Below are positions 15,337 to 22,773 of a stretch of DNA of 31,193 bases, one piece after another. Position numbers and translations under genes: made by a program. The DNA comes from JBQTIU01 sp052387815. GTDB lineage: Bacteria > Pseudomonadota > Alphaproteobacteria > CACIAM-22H2. How positions within the stretch are numbered: position 1 is the stretch's first letter; every line of letters begins with the position of its first letter. A model generated the notes under the pieces. The model made no database searches. It was not told where the DNA came from and saw nothing but the letters and a program-made list of their open reading frames with translations. The stretch spans positions 1 through 31,193 of the forward strand of contig JBQTIU010000100.1 of assembly GCA_052387815.1 (NCBI GenBank). The letters run 5' to 3'.

Positions 15337-15633
15337 TCACTCCGGCAGGCCAGCCTTGCGCGGGCCGTCGTAGATCCGCTCGCGTTGCGCGAGGTAAGCG
15401 GGGTGGTCGGACGGCGCGCCCTCGGTCTTTGAATCTGGCGATCGAATACTTGGGCACCAGCCGGTCGAACTCGGCCAAGGCGGCGCCCGCCTCCGCCTCG
15501 CGGCCGTCGAGCGCCAAGGCGGCGGCGAGGCCGGCATGGGGGATGCCGAGCGCGGGCGCGGCCGCGCTTTGAAATTCTACCAGCAATCGCCGACGACATC
15601 GGCGGCGAGGATAGCGGAAAGCCTGCGCTCCAT
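15337..15633 (-). pseudogene. Gutted remnant of a class III adenylate/guanylate cyclase with TPR tail
   Basis: Three pieces of one well-known protein type survive in order on the minus strand. From the ATG at 15633 the sequence reads MERRLSAILAADVVG, the usual N-terminus, then hits an in-frame stop. In another frame, from about 15586, LLVEFQS matches the GDGLLVEF segment that normally lies some 40 residues later. It runs into PHAGLAAALALDGREAEAG and LVPKYSIARFKD, typical of the final TPR. A frameshift near 15425-15430 leads to HPAYLAQRERIYDGPRKAGLPE and a stop at 15337, the usual C-terminal ending. The intact family is around 1.7 kb or more, so most of the gene, including the catalytic core, is deleted. 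It lies just downstream of the amidase gene. Confidence 0.85.
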
Positions 15634-15636
15634 GCT

Positions 15637-16440
15637 CTACAGCACCCGGTGCTGATGGATCGGGAGCTTGCGGCGGATGTCCTTTAGGTAGCGGAAATCG
15701 AGGCGGGCGGAAACGAACCCCGTGCGGTCGTCGGCCATGGCGATGACATGCCCCCACGGGTCGGCGACCAGGCTGTGCCCGAAACTGGCGCGCCGTCCGT
15801 TGGCGTAGGTGCCGCACTGGGCGGCCGCCAGCACATAGGTCTGGGTCTCGATCGCCCGGGCCCGCAGCAGGACCTCCCAGTGGTCCTTGCCGGTCGCCAT
15901 GGTGAAGGCCGCGGGCACCATGATCACCTCGGCCCCATCCTTGGCCAGTGCCAGGTAGAGCTCGGGGAAGCGCAGGTCGTAGCAAATCGAGCATCCGACC
16001 TTGACGCCGTCGGCGGCATAGGTGACAGCGCGCTCGCCGCGGCCCACGCTCGCCGATTCCCGGTATTCCTTGCCGTCGGGCGTCACCACGTCGAACAAGT
16101 GGATCTTGCGGTAGCGGGCGAGCTCGCCGCCGTCGCGGCCAAAGGCGAGCGAGGTGTTGTAATAGTTGTCCCCGTCCCGCTCGAGGAGCGAGCCGCCGTG
16201 GATGAACACCCGGTAGCGCTGGGCGAGCCCGCTCAGCATCGCGTAGGCCTCGCCGCCCGGGATCGCTTCCGCGGCCAGCCGCTTGGCATCCCGGCTTTCG
16301 CTCAAGTGGGTGAACATTTCCGGCAGCACGATAAGATCCGGGCGGTCGTCGGCGACCGCCTCGCCGATCAAGCGCTCGGCCGCGGCGAGGTTGGCGGATT
16401 TGTTCTCCTGGGAGTTCATCTGGATGAGCGAGATCTTCAT
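15637..16440 (-). CDS. Nitrilase-superfamily carbon-nitrogen hydrolase (Nit1/Nit2-like amidase)
   Basis: The 267-residue product has the complete Glu-Lys-Cys triad: E41 in VLPEMFTHL, K112 in YRKIHLFDV and C153 in CSICYDLRFPE. The IHLFDV and CYDLRFPEL segments point to the Nit1/Nit2 branch. Members hydrolyse deaminated glutathione or omega-amides such as alpha-ketoglutaramate. Which substrate applies here cannot be decided from sequence. GGGAGAGG lies just upstream of the ATG at 16440. It diverges from the tauE-like gene, and the cyclase remnant follows its stop codon by three bases. Confidence 0.92.
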   Translation of the reverse strand: MKISLIQMNSQENKSANLAAAERLIGEAVADDRPDLIVLPEMFTHLSESRDAKRLAAEAIPGGEAYAMLSGLAQRYRVFIHGGSLLERDGDNYYNTSLAFGRDGGELARYRKIHLFDVVTPDGKEYRESASVGRGERAVTYAADGVKVGCSICYDLRFPELYLALAKDGAEVIMVPAAFTMATGKDHWEVLLRARAIETQTYVLAAAQCGTYANGRRASFGHSLVADPWGHVIAMADDRTGFVSARLDFRYLKDIRRKLPIHQHRVL

Positions 16441-16518
16441 CTGGCCTCTCCCTCGGGTGGTCAATATCGGGTTCACTCTATCTCCCGGCGCGCAGTCCCG
16501 GCAAGCCGGCCCAAGGCG

Positions 16519-16539
16519 TGCCCGCCCTCGGGCATTTTT
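16519..16539 (+). terminator. Terminator-like hairpin with T-tract
   Basis: TGCCCG-CCCT-CGGGCA is followed directly by TTTTT. A six-base-pair stem with a short loop and five Ts has intrinsic-terminator form on the plus strand. It lies in the divergent gap just before the candidate permease promoter, so it would block antisense read-through from the amidase region. The stem is short, and chance is possible. Confidence 0.35.
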
Positions 16540-16540
16540 G

Positions 16541-16571
16541 TTGCTTGGCGCGCGCGCGCGGCGCATAGAAT
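16541..16571 (+). promoter_or_regulatory. Candidate promoter of the permease-TIGR02186-usp operon
   Basis: TTGCTT (16541-16546) is followed after 19 bases by TAGAAT (16566-16571). The -10 box matches consensus at five of six positions; the spacing is longer than the ideal 17. The spacer is almost entirely alternating G and C. Confidence 0.35.
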
Positions 16572-16637
16572 GGCCCCCGCCCGCCACAGGGGGAGCGCCC
16601 CTCGAGGGACGTAGAGGGCAAGCCGGTTGGTCCGCCG

Positions 16638-17561
16638 ATGGTGATTTACCTGCCGATCGCCGAGATGTCCGTCAACGGGCCGTTGATCCTTGCGCTCGGC
16701 TTCGCGGTCGGGGGGTTGTCCGGCATGTTCGGGGTGGGCGGCGGGTTCCTCATGACGCCGCTGCTCATGTTCATCGGCGTGCCGCCGGCGGTTGCGGTCG
16801 GCACCGAGGCGCCGCAGATTCTCGCCTCCTCGGTCTCCGGCGTGCTCGCCCACACGCGCCGCGGCAACGTCGATTTCCGCATGGGCGGCGTGCTCCTGCT
16901 CGGCGGCGTCGTAGGCTCGACGGTCGGGGTCCAGGTGTTCGCCGTGCTGCGCGAACTGGGCCAGATCGACGTCACCATCTCGGTCTCCTATGTGATCGTC
17001 CTCGGCCTCATCGGCACCCTCATGCTGAGCGAAGCGATCCGCACGCTGACTCGTCGCCGGAAGAGCGGCGCCGCGGCCGGCGCCAAGCTCCACCAACACA
17101 CCTGGATGCACGGCTTGCCGCTCAAGATGCGGTTTCCCAAGTCCAAGCTCTATATCAGCATGATCACACCGCTCGTCATCGGCGCAGGGGTCGGCATGCT
17201 CGCCGCCTTGATGGGTGTGGGCGGCGGCTTCATCATGGTGCCGGCGATGATCTATCTCCTCGGCATGCCGACCTCGGTGGTGGTCGGCACGTCCCTGTTC
17301 CAGATCGTGTTCGTGACCGCCAACGTCACCTTCCTCCAGGCCTACCAGAACCAGACCGTCGACTTGTTTCTCGCCGTTCCGCTGTTGGCCGGCGGCGCGA
17401 TCGGCGCCTATTACGGGGCCCGAATCGGGGCGCGGCTGCGCGGGGAACAGCTGCGCGGATTGCTCGCGCTGTTGGTTCTCGGCGTGGCCGTCAAGCTGGC
17501 ATGGGACCTGATCGCCACACCCGAGGACCTCTATTCGCTTGGGCACACGGCAAGACATTGA
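16638..17561 (+). CDS. TSUP family permease (sulfite exporter TauE/SafE type)
   Basis: The 307-residue integral membrane protein has two homologous halves, each with the family's glycine motif: GMFGVGGGFLMTPLL near the start and ALMGVGGGFIMVPAM after residue 190. It has about eight hydrophobic segments and a basic cytoplasmic loop (about 135-170) between the halves. TSUP permeases export sulfite, sulfoacetate or other sulfur-containing or organic anions. The substrate here is not known. Its stop is followed at once by a TIGR02186-type gene, a recurrent pairing in alphaproteobacteria that suggests joint function. Confidence 0.9.
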   Translation: MVIYLPIAEMSVNGPLILALGFAVGGLSGMFGVGGGFLMTPLLMFIGVPPAVAVGTEAPQILASSVSGVLAHTRRGNVDFRMGGVLLLGGVVGSTVGVQVFAVLRELGQIDVTISVSYVIVLGLIGTLMLSEAIRTLTRRRKSGAAAGAKLHQHTWMHGLPLKMRFPKSKLYISMITPLVIGAGVGMLAALMGVGGGFIMVPAMIYLLGMPTSVVVGTSLFQIVFVTANVTFLQAYQNQTVDLFLAVPLLAGGAIGAYYGARIGARLRGEQLRGLLALLVLGVAVKLAWDLIATPEDLYSLGHTARH

Positions 17562-17574
17562 GCCGAGGTGGGGA

Positions 17575-18333
17575 TTGCGGCCGTGGCGGGCGGCCGTGTT
17601 GACGCTGGCGCTCGCCGCCGGCGGCGGGCCCGCCGCGGCGCAACCCCGGACACCCGAACCCCTGATCGCCGATCTGTCGAAACCCCTGATCGCGATCACC
17701 ACCGGCTTCGAGGGCACCGAGGTGCTGATCTTCGGCACCACCGAGGGCGAGGGCGACGTGATCATCGTGTTGCGCGGGCCCGAAACCTCGGTCGTGGTGC
17801 GCCGCAAGTCGCGGGTCGCCGGCATTTGGATCAACACCGATGAGATATCTTTCGCCGGCGTCCCCGCCTTCTATCGGGTCGCCGCCAGCCGGCGGCCGTT
17901 GTCCGAGATCGCCGCCCCGGCCCTGCTCGCCCGTCACCAGATCGGCATCGACAACCTGCGCCTCACGCCGGACCGCGCGGCGGCGCCTGCGAGGATCGAG
18001 GAGTTTCGCCAGGGCCTGTTCCGCAACAAGCAGCGCCAGGACCTGTTCTCCGCGGGCCTCGACAGCGTCAACTTCCTCGGTTCGCGGCTCTTCCGCACGA
18101 CCATCAACCTGCCGGCCAACGTGCCGACCGGGACCTATACCGTCTACGTGTACCTGGTTCGCGCCGGGCAAGTGGTGTCGACACAGACGAGGCCGATGGA
18201 GGTCAGCACCATCGGCATGGAGGCGGAGGCGTTCTACTTCGCGCATCGCCAGGCGGCACTCTATGGCATAGTGGCGATCGTCATCGCCGTGCTGGCGGGC
18301 TGGGCGGCCGGCACCTACTTCCGCAAGGCCTGA
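17575..18333 (+). CDS. TIGR02186-family alphaproteobacterial periplasmic protein with C-terminal membrane anchor
   Basis: The 252-residue product has a signal peptide (RPWRAAVLTLALAAGGGPAAAQ), a long beta-rich periplasmic region and a single C-terminal transmembrane segment (about 228-249). Family-like stretches are ITTGFEGTEVLIFGTTE, VVVRRKSRVAGIWIN and LFRTTINLPANVPTGTYTV. No enzymatic motif is visible. I choose the TTG at 17575 because GAGGTGGGGA precedes it and it gives a clean signal peptide. A TTG at 17539 inside the permease gene is an alternative. The gene sits 13 bases after the permease gene, so it is a likely accessory or partner. Its function is unknown. Confidence 0.85.
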   Translation: MRPWRAAVLTLALAAGGGPAAAQPRTPEPLIADLSKPLIAITTGFEGTEVLIFGTTEGEGDVIIVLRGPETSVVVRRKSRVAGIWINTDEISFAGVPAFYRVAASRRPLSEIAAPALLARHQIGIDNLRLTPDRAAAPARIEEFRQGLFRNKQRQDLFSAGLDSVNFLGSRLFRTTINLPANVPTGTYTVYVYLVRAGQVVSTQTRPMEVSTIGMEAEAFYFAHRQAALYGIVAIVIAVLAGWAAGTYFRKA

Positions 18334-18350
18334 TCGCCGGAGCAAGGACC

Positions 18351-18833
18351 ATGGCCACCGAACGGACCAGGCAAGAGCATCGCACCTTCCTTGTGGTCGC
18401 CGACGACAGCCCCGAGTTGAGACCCGCGCTTCGTTTCGCCTGCCGGCGCGCCAAGGCGACCGGCGGTCGCGTGGCGATGCTGTACGTGACCGAGCCCGCG
18501 TCGAGCGAGTGGCTGGCGGTCGGCGACCTCATGCGCGAGGAGCGGCGGAGCGCGGCCGAGCACCGGCTCCAGGAGCTGTCGGGGCTCGTGCAGTCGCTGA
18601 CCAACGAAATACCGGTGCTCCACGTGCGCGAAGGGATGCCCCGCGACGAGCTGTTGAAGCTCCTCGACGAGGAGCCGAGCATCTCCGTCCTGGTGCTCGG
18701 CGCCAGCACCGACCCGAAAGGCCCCGGGCCGCTGGTGAGCGCGCTCGCCGGCAAGTACTGGAACAAGCTCCGCGTCCCGCTCACCATCGTGCCGGGCTCG
18801 CTCAGCGACGAGGAGGTCGACGCGATCACCTGA
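18351..18833 (+). CDS. Universal stress protein (UspA family)
   Basis: The 160-residue cytosolic protein has a single Usp domain. The first strand, TFLVVADDSPELRPALRFA, carries the nucleotide-site aspartate. The later VLVLGASTDPKGPGPLVSAL resembles the G-x2-G-x9-G ATP-binding loop, ending in PLTIVPGS. ATP binding is plausible. The ATG follows GGAGCAAGG and lies 17 bases after the TIGR02186 gene, so it is likely the third gene of the permease operon. Its role beside a permease is unknown. Confidence 0.9.
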   Translation: MATERTRQEHRTFLVVADDSPELRPALRFACRRAKATGGRVAMLYVTEPASSEWLAVGDLMREERRSAAEHRLQELSGLVQSLTNEIPVLHVREGMPRDELLKLLDEEPSISVLVLGASTDPKGPGPLVSALAGKYWNKLRVPLTIVPGSLSDEEVDAIT

Positions 18834-18842
18834 GCCGCGGCG

Positions 18843-18868
18843 GCGGGCGGAAACCTTTAGCCGCCCGC
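18843..18868. terminator. Hairpin between convergent usp and cyclase genes
   Basis: GCGGGCGG (18843-18850) and CCGCCCGC (18861-18868) form an 8-bp stem around a 10-base loop that contains the cyclase stop codon. It could end transcripts from both sides, but neither side has a strong T-tract. Confidence 0.35.
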
Positions 18869-20140
18869 GGGCTCGTCCGGCACGGTGAACACCTCGTGCG
18901 GCTCGGCGAGACCGCGCAGGGAGTGCGTTCCAAGCGAAACGAGCTGGCGCGGGCAGATGGCGGCGAAGTCGCTCGTGACCAGGAGCCGGCGCTCAAGGCG
19001 TTTTGCGAGTTGGTCGAGGCGGCTCGCCAGATTGACGGCCGGGCCGATGGCGGTGAAGTCGAGCCGGTCGGGCGCCCCGATATTGCCGTAGATCACCTCG
19101 CCGACATGGAGGGAGACCGCGATCTCGAGCGGCGCCTCGCCCGCCACGATGGGCGAGCGGTTGAGCGCCTCGACCTCGGCGAAGGCGGAGGCGGCCGCAT
19201 CCAGCGCCCGGCCCGCCGCGTCGGGCGCGAGGCCGGCATCGGTGAGCGGAAAGATCGCCAGCACTCCGTCGCCCATGAATTTCAACACCTCGCCGCCATG
19301 GGCGTGGATCGGCGCCACGATGCGTTCGAAACAGGCGTTCAGGATCGCGATCACGCGCTCGCCCGGCAGATGGTCGGACATGCGCGTGAAGTTGCGGAGG
19401 TCGGAGAGCCAGATGATGGCGCGGATGGCTTCGCCCTTGCCCCGGATGATCTCGCCTTGCAGCACGCGCCCGCCGGTCTCGCGGCCGAGATAGATGTCGA
19501 GGATGTTGCGGGCGACGCGCCGCACGGCCTGGATTTCGACCAGCATGGCGAGGAGGGGCACCAGGCGCTCGACCGCCGCGATCTCGTCGGCGGTGAAGCC
19601 GCCTGGCTGGTCGCTCGCCACGGTGAGCGCGGCGATGCGGCCGTTCGAGAAGGTCATGGGCAGGGCGAGGTAATCCGTCAGGCCCGCGGCGCGAAATTCG
19701 GCGAGGACCGGGTAGTCGAGCCGCGCCTCGGGTCCGACCAGGCGGCGCCGGATCGTCTCGGCCTGCTCGAAAACCGCTCGCAAGGGACTATCGAGATAGG
19801 CGCCGGTCTGCCGCACCTCGTGGGGCAACAGCCTCTCCTCGGTCCGCTCCGTGGCCCGCTGCCAGAGGCAGCCGAAGCCAATAAACTGCGGGTGCAGTGT
19901 GCGGACGGAAAGATAAAGTCGGCCGAGCCTTATGCTCGCTGCGACCAGGCGCCAGGCGAGCTCGTCGATGAGCTTGATCGTCCTACGGATGCGGCGCGCT
20001 GGACCGACCAGCCAGGCGAGCACATCGTCGAGCGTCCCGCCCTGCGGCCGTTCGGCCGGCGGGCGTTCGTAGATCCGCGCCACCGTAATCCCGGCCGGGG
20101 GGGGCTTGTCGTCGGTCCTGGAATAACCCGAATCGGTCAT
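18857..20140 (-). CDS. Class III adenylate cyclase with GAF-like N-terminal region
   Basis: The 427-residue product makes cyclic AMP from ATP. The N-terminal half (about 60-205) looks like a GAF-type sensor region (LTDYLALPMTFSNGRIAALTVAS). The cyclase homology domain follows (about 235-420). It has both metal-binding aspartates, D247 (WLSDLRNFTRMSD) and D291 (LKFMGDGVLAIFP), and the adenine-specifying K287 and D361 (RLDFTAIG). N370 and R374 of the NLASR transition-state pair are also present. It is thus predicted active on ATP. No membrane segment is obvious, so it is probably cytosolic. It converges with the usp gene. The signal sensed is unknown. It is unrelated in layout to the cyclase remnant near 15.5 kb. 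Confidence 0.93.
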   Translation of the reverse strand: MTDSGYSRTDDKPPPAGITVARIYERPPAERPQGGTLDDVLAWLVGPARRIRRTIKLIDELAWRLVAASIRLGRLYLSVRTLHPQFIGFGCLWQRATERTEERLLPHEVRQTGAYLDSPLRAVFEQAETIRRRLVGPEARLDYPVLAEFRAAGLTDYLALPMTFSNGRIAALTVASDQPGGFTADEIAAVERLVPLLAMLVEIQAVRRVARNILDIYLGRETGGRVLQGEIIRGKGEAIRAIIWLSDLRNFTRMSDHLPGERVIAILNACFERIVAPIHAHGGEVLKFMGDGVLAIFPLTDAGLAPDAAGRALDAAASAFAEVEALNRSPIVAGEAPLEIAVSLHVGEVIYGNIGAPDRLDFTAIGPAVNLASRLDQLAKRLERRLLVTSDFAAICPRQLVSLGTHSLRGLAEPHEVFTVPDEPAGG

Positions 20141-20322
20141 GGTCGTCCTTTAAGACAGAATACCAGGCAACGAGATTGGGCAGCGGTAATGGCATACCTC
20201 CGCCAAGCCGGACAGGGTTGACTGGGGACCCCGAACGGGCCATCTAGCCGTGGTCTGCTAGCATTTAGGGAAATGTTCATATTCATCCGCACCGCAGCGA
20301 CGCCCGATCCCGCGACCGACGC

Positions 20323-21210
20323 ATGGGGCCGGCCAGACGGCTATTGAACGACCCCTACGCGCGATTGGCCGCCGGGGCCGGCATCGCGGTCGCGTTGCTC
20401 GCCGTGCTCGCCGCCTTGATCGGCGAGGCGCGGCGGCCCGATCCCGGAGCGGCGCCGGATGCGGCGCTACCGGCGGAGGTCGAGGGGCTCTCGGGAATTT
20501 TCGTCGCGCGCGGCTACACGCTCGATCGCGTGCGCGGTGGCGAGGAGGCCGTGCCGCGGCTCTTCCTCGCCCGCCTGCCATCCGATCTGCCGCGGCTCGA
20601 GGCGCCGGGGTTCCGCAAGACCGTGTTCATCGAGATGATCCTGCCCCTGCTGTTGGCCGAAAACGAGCGTATCCTCGCCGATCGCTCGCGCCTTGAGCGG
20701 CTCGTCGGATGGCTGGAGGCGGGGTTGAGCGTGCCGGAAAACGAACGCCAGTGGCTCGACGATCTGGCGTGGCGCTACGGCGTCGGCGAGGGCGCTGTCG
20801 GTGAGCTGGTGCGGCGGATCGACGCAGTGCCGCCCTCGCTCGCCATCGCCCAGGCGGCGCTCGAAACCGGCTGGGGAACGAGCCCGGCGGCTCAGCGCCA
20901 CCACGCCATGTTCGGGGAGATGGTCTTCCGCGGCACCGGCGAGGGCGCCGCGGCCGAGCTGCGCAAGTTCGACCGCCTCGCCGGGGCGGTCGCGGCCTAT
21001 GCGCGCAACCTCAACACCCACAAAGCCTATGCCCGCTTCCGCGCCAAGCGCGCCGAGTTGCGGCGCGAGGACCGCTCACCCGACGGGCTCGCCCTCGCGC
21101 CCCACCTTCATGCGTATTCCGAGCGCCGGCTCGAGTATGTGCGCACGGTGGCCGGCATCATCCGCAAGAACAACCTGCGCCCGCTCGACACCGCCCGGCT
21201 CGGCTCGTAG
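20323..21210 (+). CDS. Glucosaminidase-domain protein (Bax-like), membrane-anchored
   Basis: The 295-residue product has an N-terminal transmembrane anchor (about 15-34), a helical linker and a C-terminal beta-N-acetylglucosaminidase domain (about 165-285). The domain contains SLAIAQAALETGWGTSPAA with the likely catalytic E181, then HHAMFGEMVF and AYARNLNTHKAYARFR. The layout resembles the Bax family of predicted peptidoglycan hydrolases. It is probably periplasmic-facing. The ATG at 20323 gives a short basic start before the membrane segment. A possible -35 box TTGACT lies at 20218-20223 without a good -10 partner. It is monocistronic as far as can be seen. Confidence 0.88.
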   Translation: MGPARRLLNDPYARLAAGAGIAVALLAVLAALIGEARRPDPGAAPDAALPAEVEGLSGIFVARGYTLDRVRGGEEAVPRLFLARLPSDLPRLEAPGFRKTVFIEMILPLLLAENERILADRSRLERLVGWLEAGLSVPENERQWLDDLAWRYGVGEGAVGELVRRIDAVPPSLAIAQAALETGWGTSPAAQRHHAMFGEMVFRGTGEGAAAELRKFDRLAGAVAAYARNLNTHKAYARFRAKRAELRREDRSPDGLALAPHLHAYSERRLEYVRTVAGIIRKNNLRPLDTARLGS

Positions 21211-21323
21211 CGTCGTTTCGAGCGCCGGTCCCCGCTTCGCGCTGGCCTGCGGCCCTCGCTTCCCCTTCGCCCCAGCTTGCAAGATAGTATGATCCCACGC
21301 TCCGGATGACGTTTTCTAGACCC

Positions 21324-21378
21324 TGTAGGGGCCGGTTTCAAACCGGCCCGCGGGCGGGTCGAGAGACCCGCCCCTACA
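21324..21378. repeat. Composite palindromic intergenic repeat, copy 3
   Basis: The outer arms TGTAGGGG (21324-21331) and CCCCTACA (21371-21378) enclose two palindromes: one built on CCGGTTTCAAACCGG and one on GGCGGGTC/GAGACCCGCC-type sequence. The two-part layout matches the copy near 9.8 kb, with a few base changes in the centres. It lies 27 bases before the tsaB start codon. Confidence 0.82.
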
Positions 21379-21405
21379 GTTCTGGCGACCGGACGAGGAG
21401 GGCGG

Positions 21406-22086
21406 GTGAAGATCCTGGGGCTTGACTGTGCCTTGTCCGCCTGCTCGGTGGCGCTGTGGGCCGACGGCGCGGTACGCGGCCGCGAGGGGGCCGATCTCGC
21501 CCGCGGCCAGGCCGAGGCGCTGGTACCGATGATCGCCAGGGTGATGGCGGCGACCGCGACGCGGTTTGCGGACCTCGACCGGCTGGCGGTGACCATCGGC
21601 CCTGGGCATTTCACGGGCTTGCGCGCCGGGCTCGCCACCGCGCGCGGCCTGGCGCTGGCGGCGCGCCTGCCGTTGATCGGCGCGACCACGCTCGACTGCG
21701 TGGCGGCGGGCGTAGACGCAGCCGAGCGCGCGCCAGGCCGGCTGATCGTGGCGCTCGAGTCCAAACGCGCCGAGCTCTACGTCCAAGTCTTCGAGGCATC
21801 GGGCGCCCCGCGCGGGGCGCCGCTCGCCCGCCGGCCCGAAGATTTGGCGCGCGCGCTCGATGGCGGCCCCTGGCTCATCGCCGGCGACGGGGGCCCGCGC
21901 CTGGCCGCCGCGCTGGCGGCCGCCGGGCGGGCGGTGGTGCTGTCGCGGAGCCCCGGGCGGCCCGATGCGGCGATCCTCGCCGCGCTCGCCGCCGAGCGGC
22001 CTCTACCGGCGCATCCCCCGGCGCCCCTCTACCTTCACCCGCCCGCGGCCAAACCGCCAACCGCCGCGCGGCCGGCGGCCGGATGA
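21406..22086 (+). CDS. tsaB: tRNA threonylcarbamoyladenosine biosynthesis protein TsaB
   Basis: TsaB partners TsaD and TsaE in making the t6A37 modification of tRNAs that read ANN codons. The 226-residue product starts MKILGLDCALSACSVAL and has the ASKHA-fold stretch LAVTIGPGHFTGLRAGLATARGLALA, characteristic of TsaB. The C-terminal 20 residues are Pro/Ala-rich. The start is a GTG at 21406, preceded by GAGGAGG. Its stop overlaps the rimI start as ATGA, and tsaB-rimI is a widespread pair. Confidence 0.94.
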   Translation: MKILGLDCALSACSVALWADGAVRGREGADLARGQAEALVPMIARVMAATATRFADLDRLAVTIGPGHFTGLRAGLATARGLALAARLPLIGATTLDCVAAGVDAAERAPGRLIVALESKRAELYVQVFEASGAPRGAPLARRPEDLARALDGGPWLIAGDGGPRLAAALAAAGRAVVLSRSPGRPDAAILAALAAERPLPAHPPAPLYLHPPAAKPPTAARPAAG

Positions 22087-22586
22087 GCGAGCCGACCGGA
22101 CTCATCGTGGCCGGAATCGGCGAAGCGCCGGTCCTGTCGGCGCTCCACGCCGCCTGTTTCGACGAGCCATGGTCGCCCCAGGCGATGGTCGACGTGTTGG
22201 CCTCGCCGGGCGCCTTCGCCTATCTCGCGATGATGGGCGAGGGCGAGGAGGTCGGGCCGTCGGCGAGTGTCCCGGCCGGCTTCGCCATCGCCCGGGTGGC
22301 CGCCCGCGAAGCCGAGTTGCTGTCGCTGGGCGTCGCGCCGCGGTTCCGCCGCCGCGGCGGCGGGACCTGCCTGCTCGCCGAGGTGCTGAAGCGGGCGGTG
22401 ACGGCGGGCGCGCGACGCGTCTTCCTCGAGGTGGCGGCGGACAATGTTGGGGCGCGGGCGCTGTACGCGGCGCAAGGGTTCGCGGAGGTCGGGCGGCGGC
22501 CCGACTATTACCGCCGCGCGGGCGTGCCGCCGGTCAACGCGCTCACCCTGCAGCGCGCGCTCCGCGGACGACGGTGGCTGTTTTGA
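22083..22586 (+). CDS. rimI: Ribosomal protein S18-alanine N-acetyltransferase RimI
   Basis: This is a GNAT-fold acetyltransferase. RimI acetylates the N-terminal alanine of ribosomal protein S18. The 167-residue product has the acetyl-CoA pyrophosphate loop VAPRFRRRGGGTCLL (motif A, R/Q-x-x-G-x-G/A type) and motif B VFLEVAADNVGARALYAAQGFAEVGRRPDYY. The start overlaps the tsaB stop. A terminator-like hairpin follows 43 bases after the stop. The function is assigned from family and position. Confidence 0.93.
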   Translation: MSEPTGLIVAGIGEAPVLSALHAACFDEPWSPQAMVDVLASPGAFAYLAMMGEGEEVGPSASVPAGFAIARVAAREAELLSLGVAPRFRRRGGGTCLLAEVLKRAVTAGARRVFLEVAADNVGARALYAAQGFAEVGRRPDYYRRAGVPPVNALTLQRALRGRRWLF

Positions 22587-22628
22587 CGAGAAAATCGGCG
22601 CGGCGAACCGGTTCATGGGGCGCTCGAT

Positions 22629-22666
22629 CGCCGGCGCGCGCTGCGCGCCGGCGCGCGGCAATTTTT
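22629..22666 (+). terminator. Intrinsic terminator after tsaB-rimI
   Basis: CGCCGGCGCGC (22629-22639) and GCGCGCCGGCG (22643-22653) form a perfect 11-bp stem around the loop GCT. TTTTT follows at 22662-22666, eight bases after the stem. The offset T-tract weakens the case, but the position, right after rimI and before the mucR promoter, fits. Confidence 0.5.
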
Positions 22667-22699
22667 ACGCGAGACGCTGCAAGTGCTGCCAAATGATTC

Positions 22700-22742
22700 T
22701 TGCATGCTCCATCGAAGTAGAGTATATCATTTCATGTATAAT
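22700..22742 (+). promoter_or_regulatory. Promoter region of mucR, AT-rich
   Basis: TTGCAT (22700-22705) and TATATC (22723-22728) are separated by 17 bases, a good sigma-70-type pair. A perfect TATAAT also lies at 22737-22742, offering a second -10 box. The stretch from about 22690 to 22760 is far richer in A+T than its surroundings. MucR proteins bind AT-rich DNA and repress their own genes in Brucella and Sinorhizobium, so autoregulation here is a reasonable inference. Confidence 0.55.
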
Positions 22743-22773
22743 CCTAAAATAATCGCAATACCGGAAGGGTTGC

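Noticed and set aside
15312..15572. Plus-strand frame of 86 codons after smr
   Set aside because: The opposite strand of the same stretch carries the recognisable cyclase C-terminus, so this frame is a shadow of the pseudogene.
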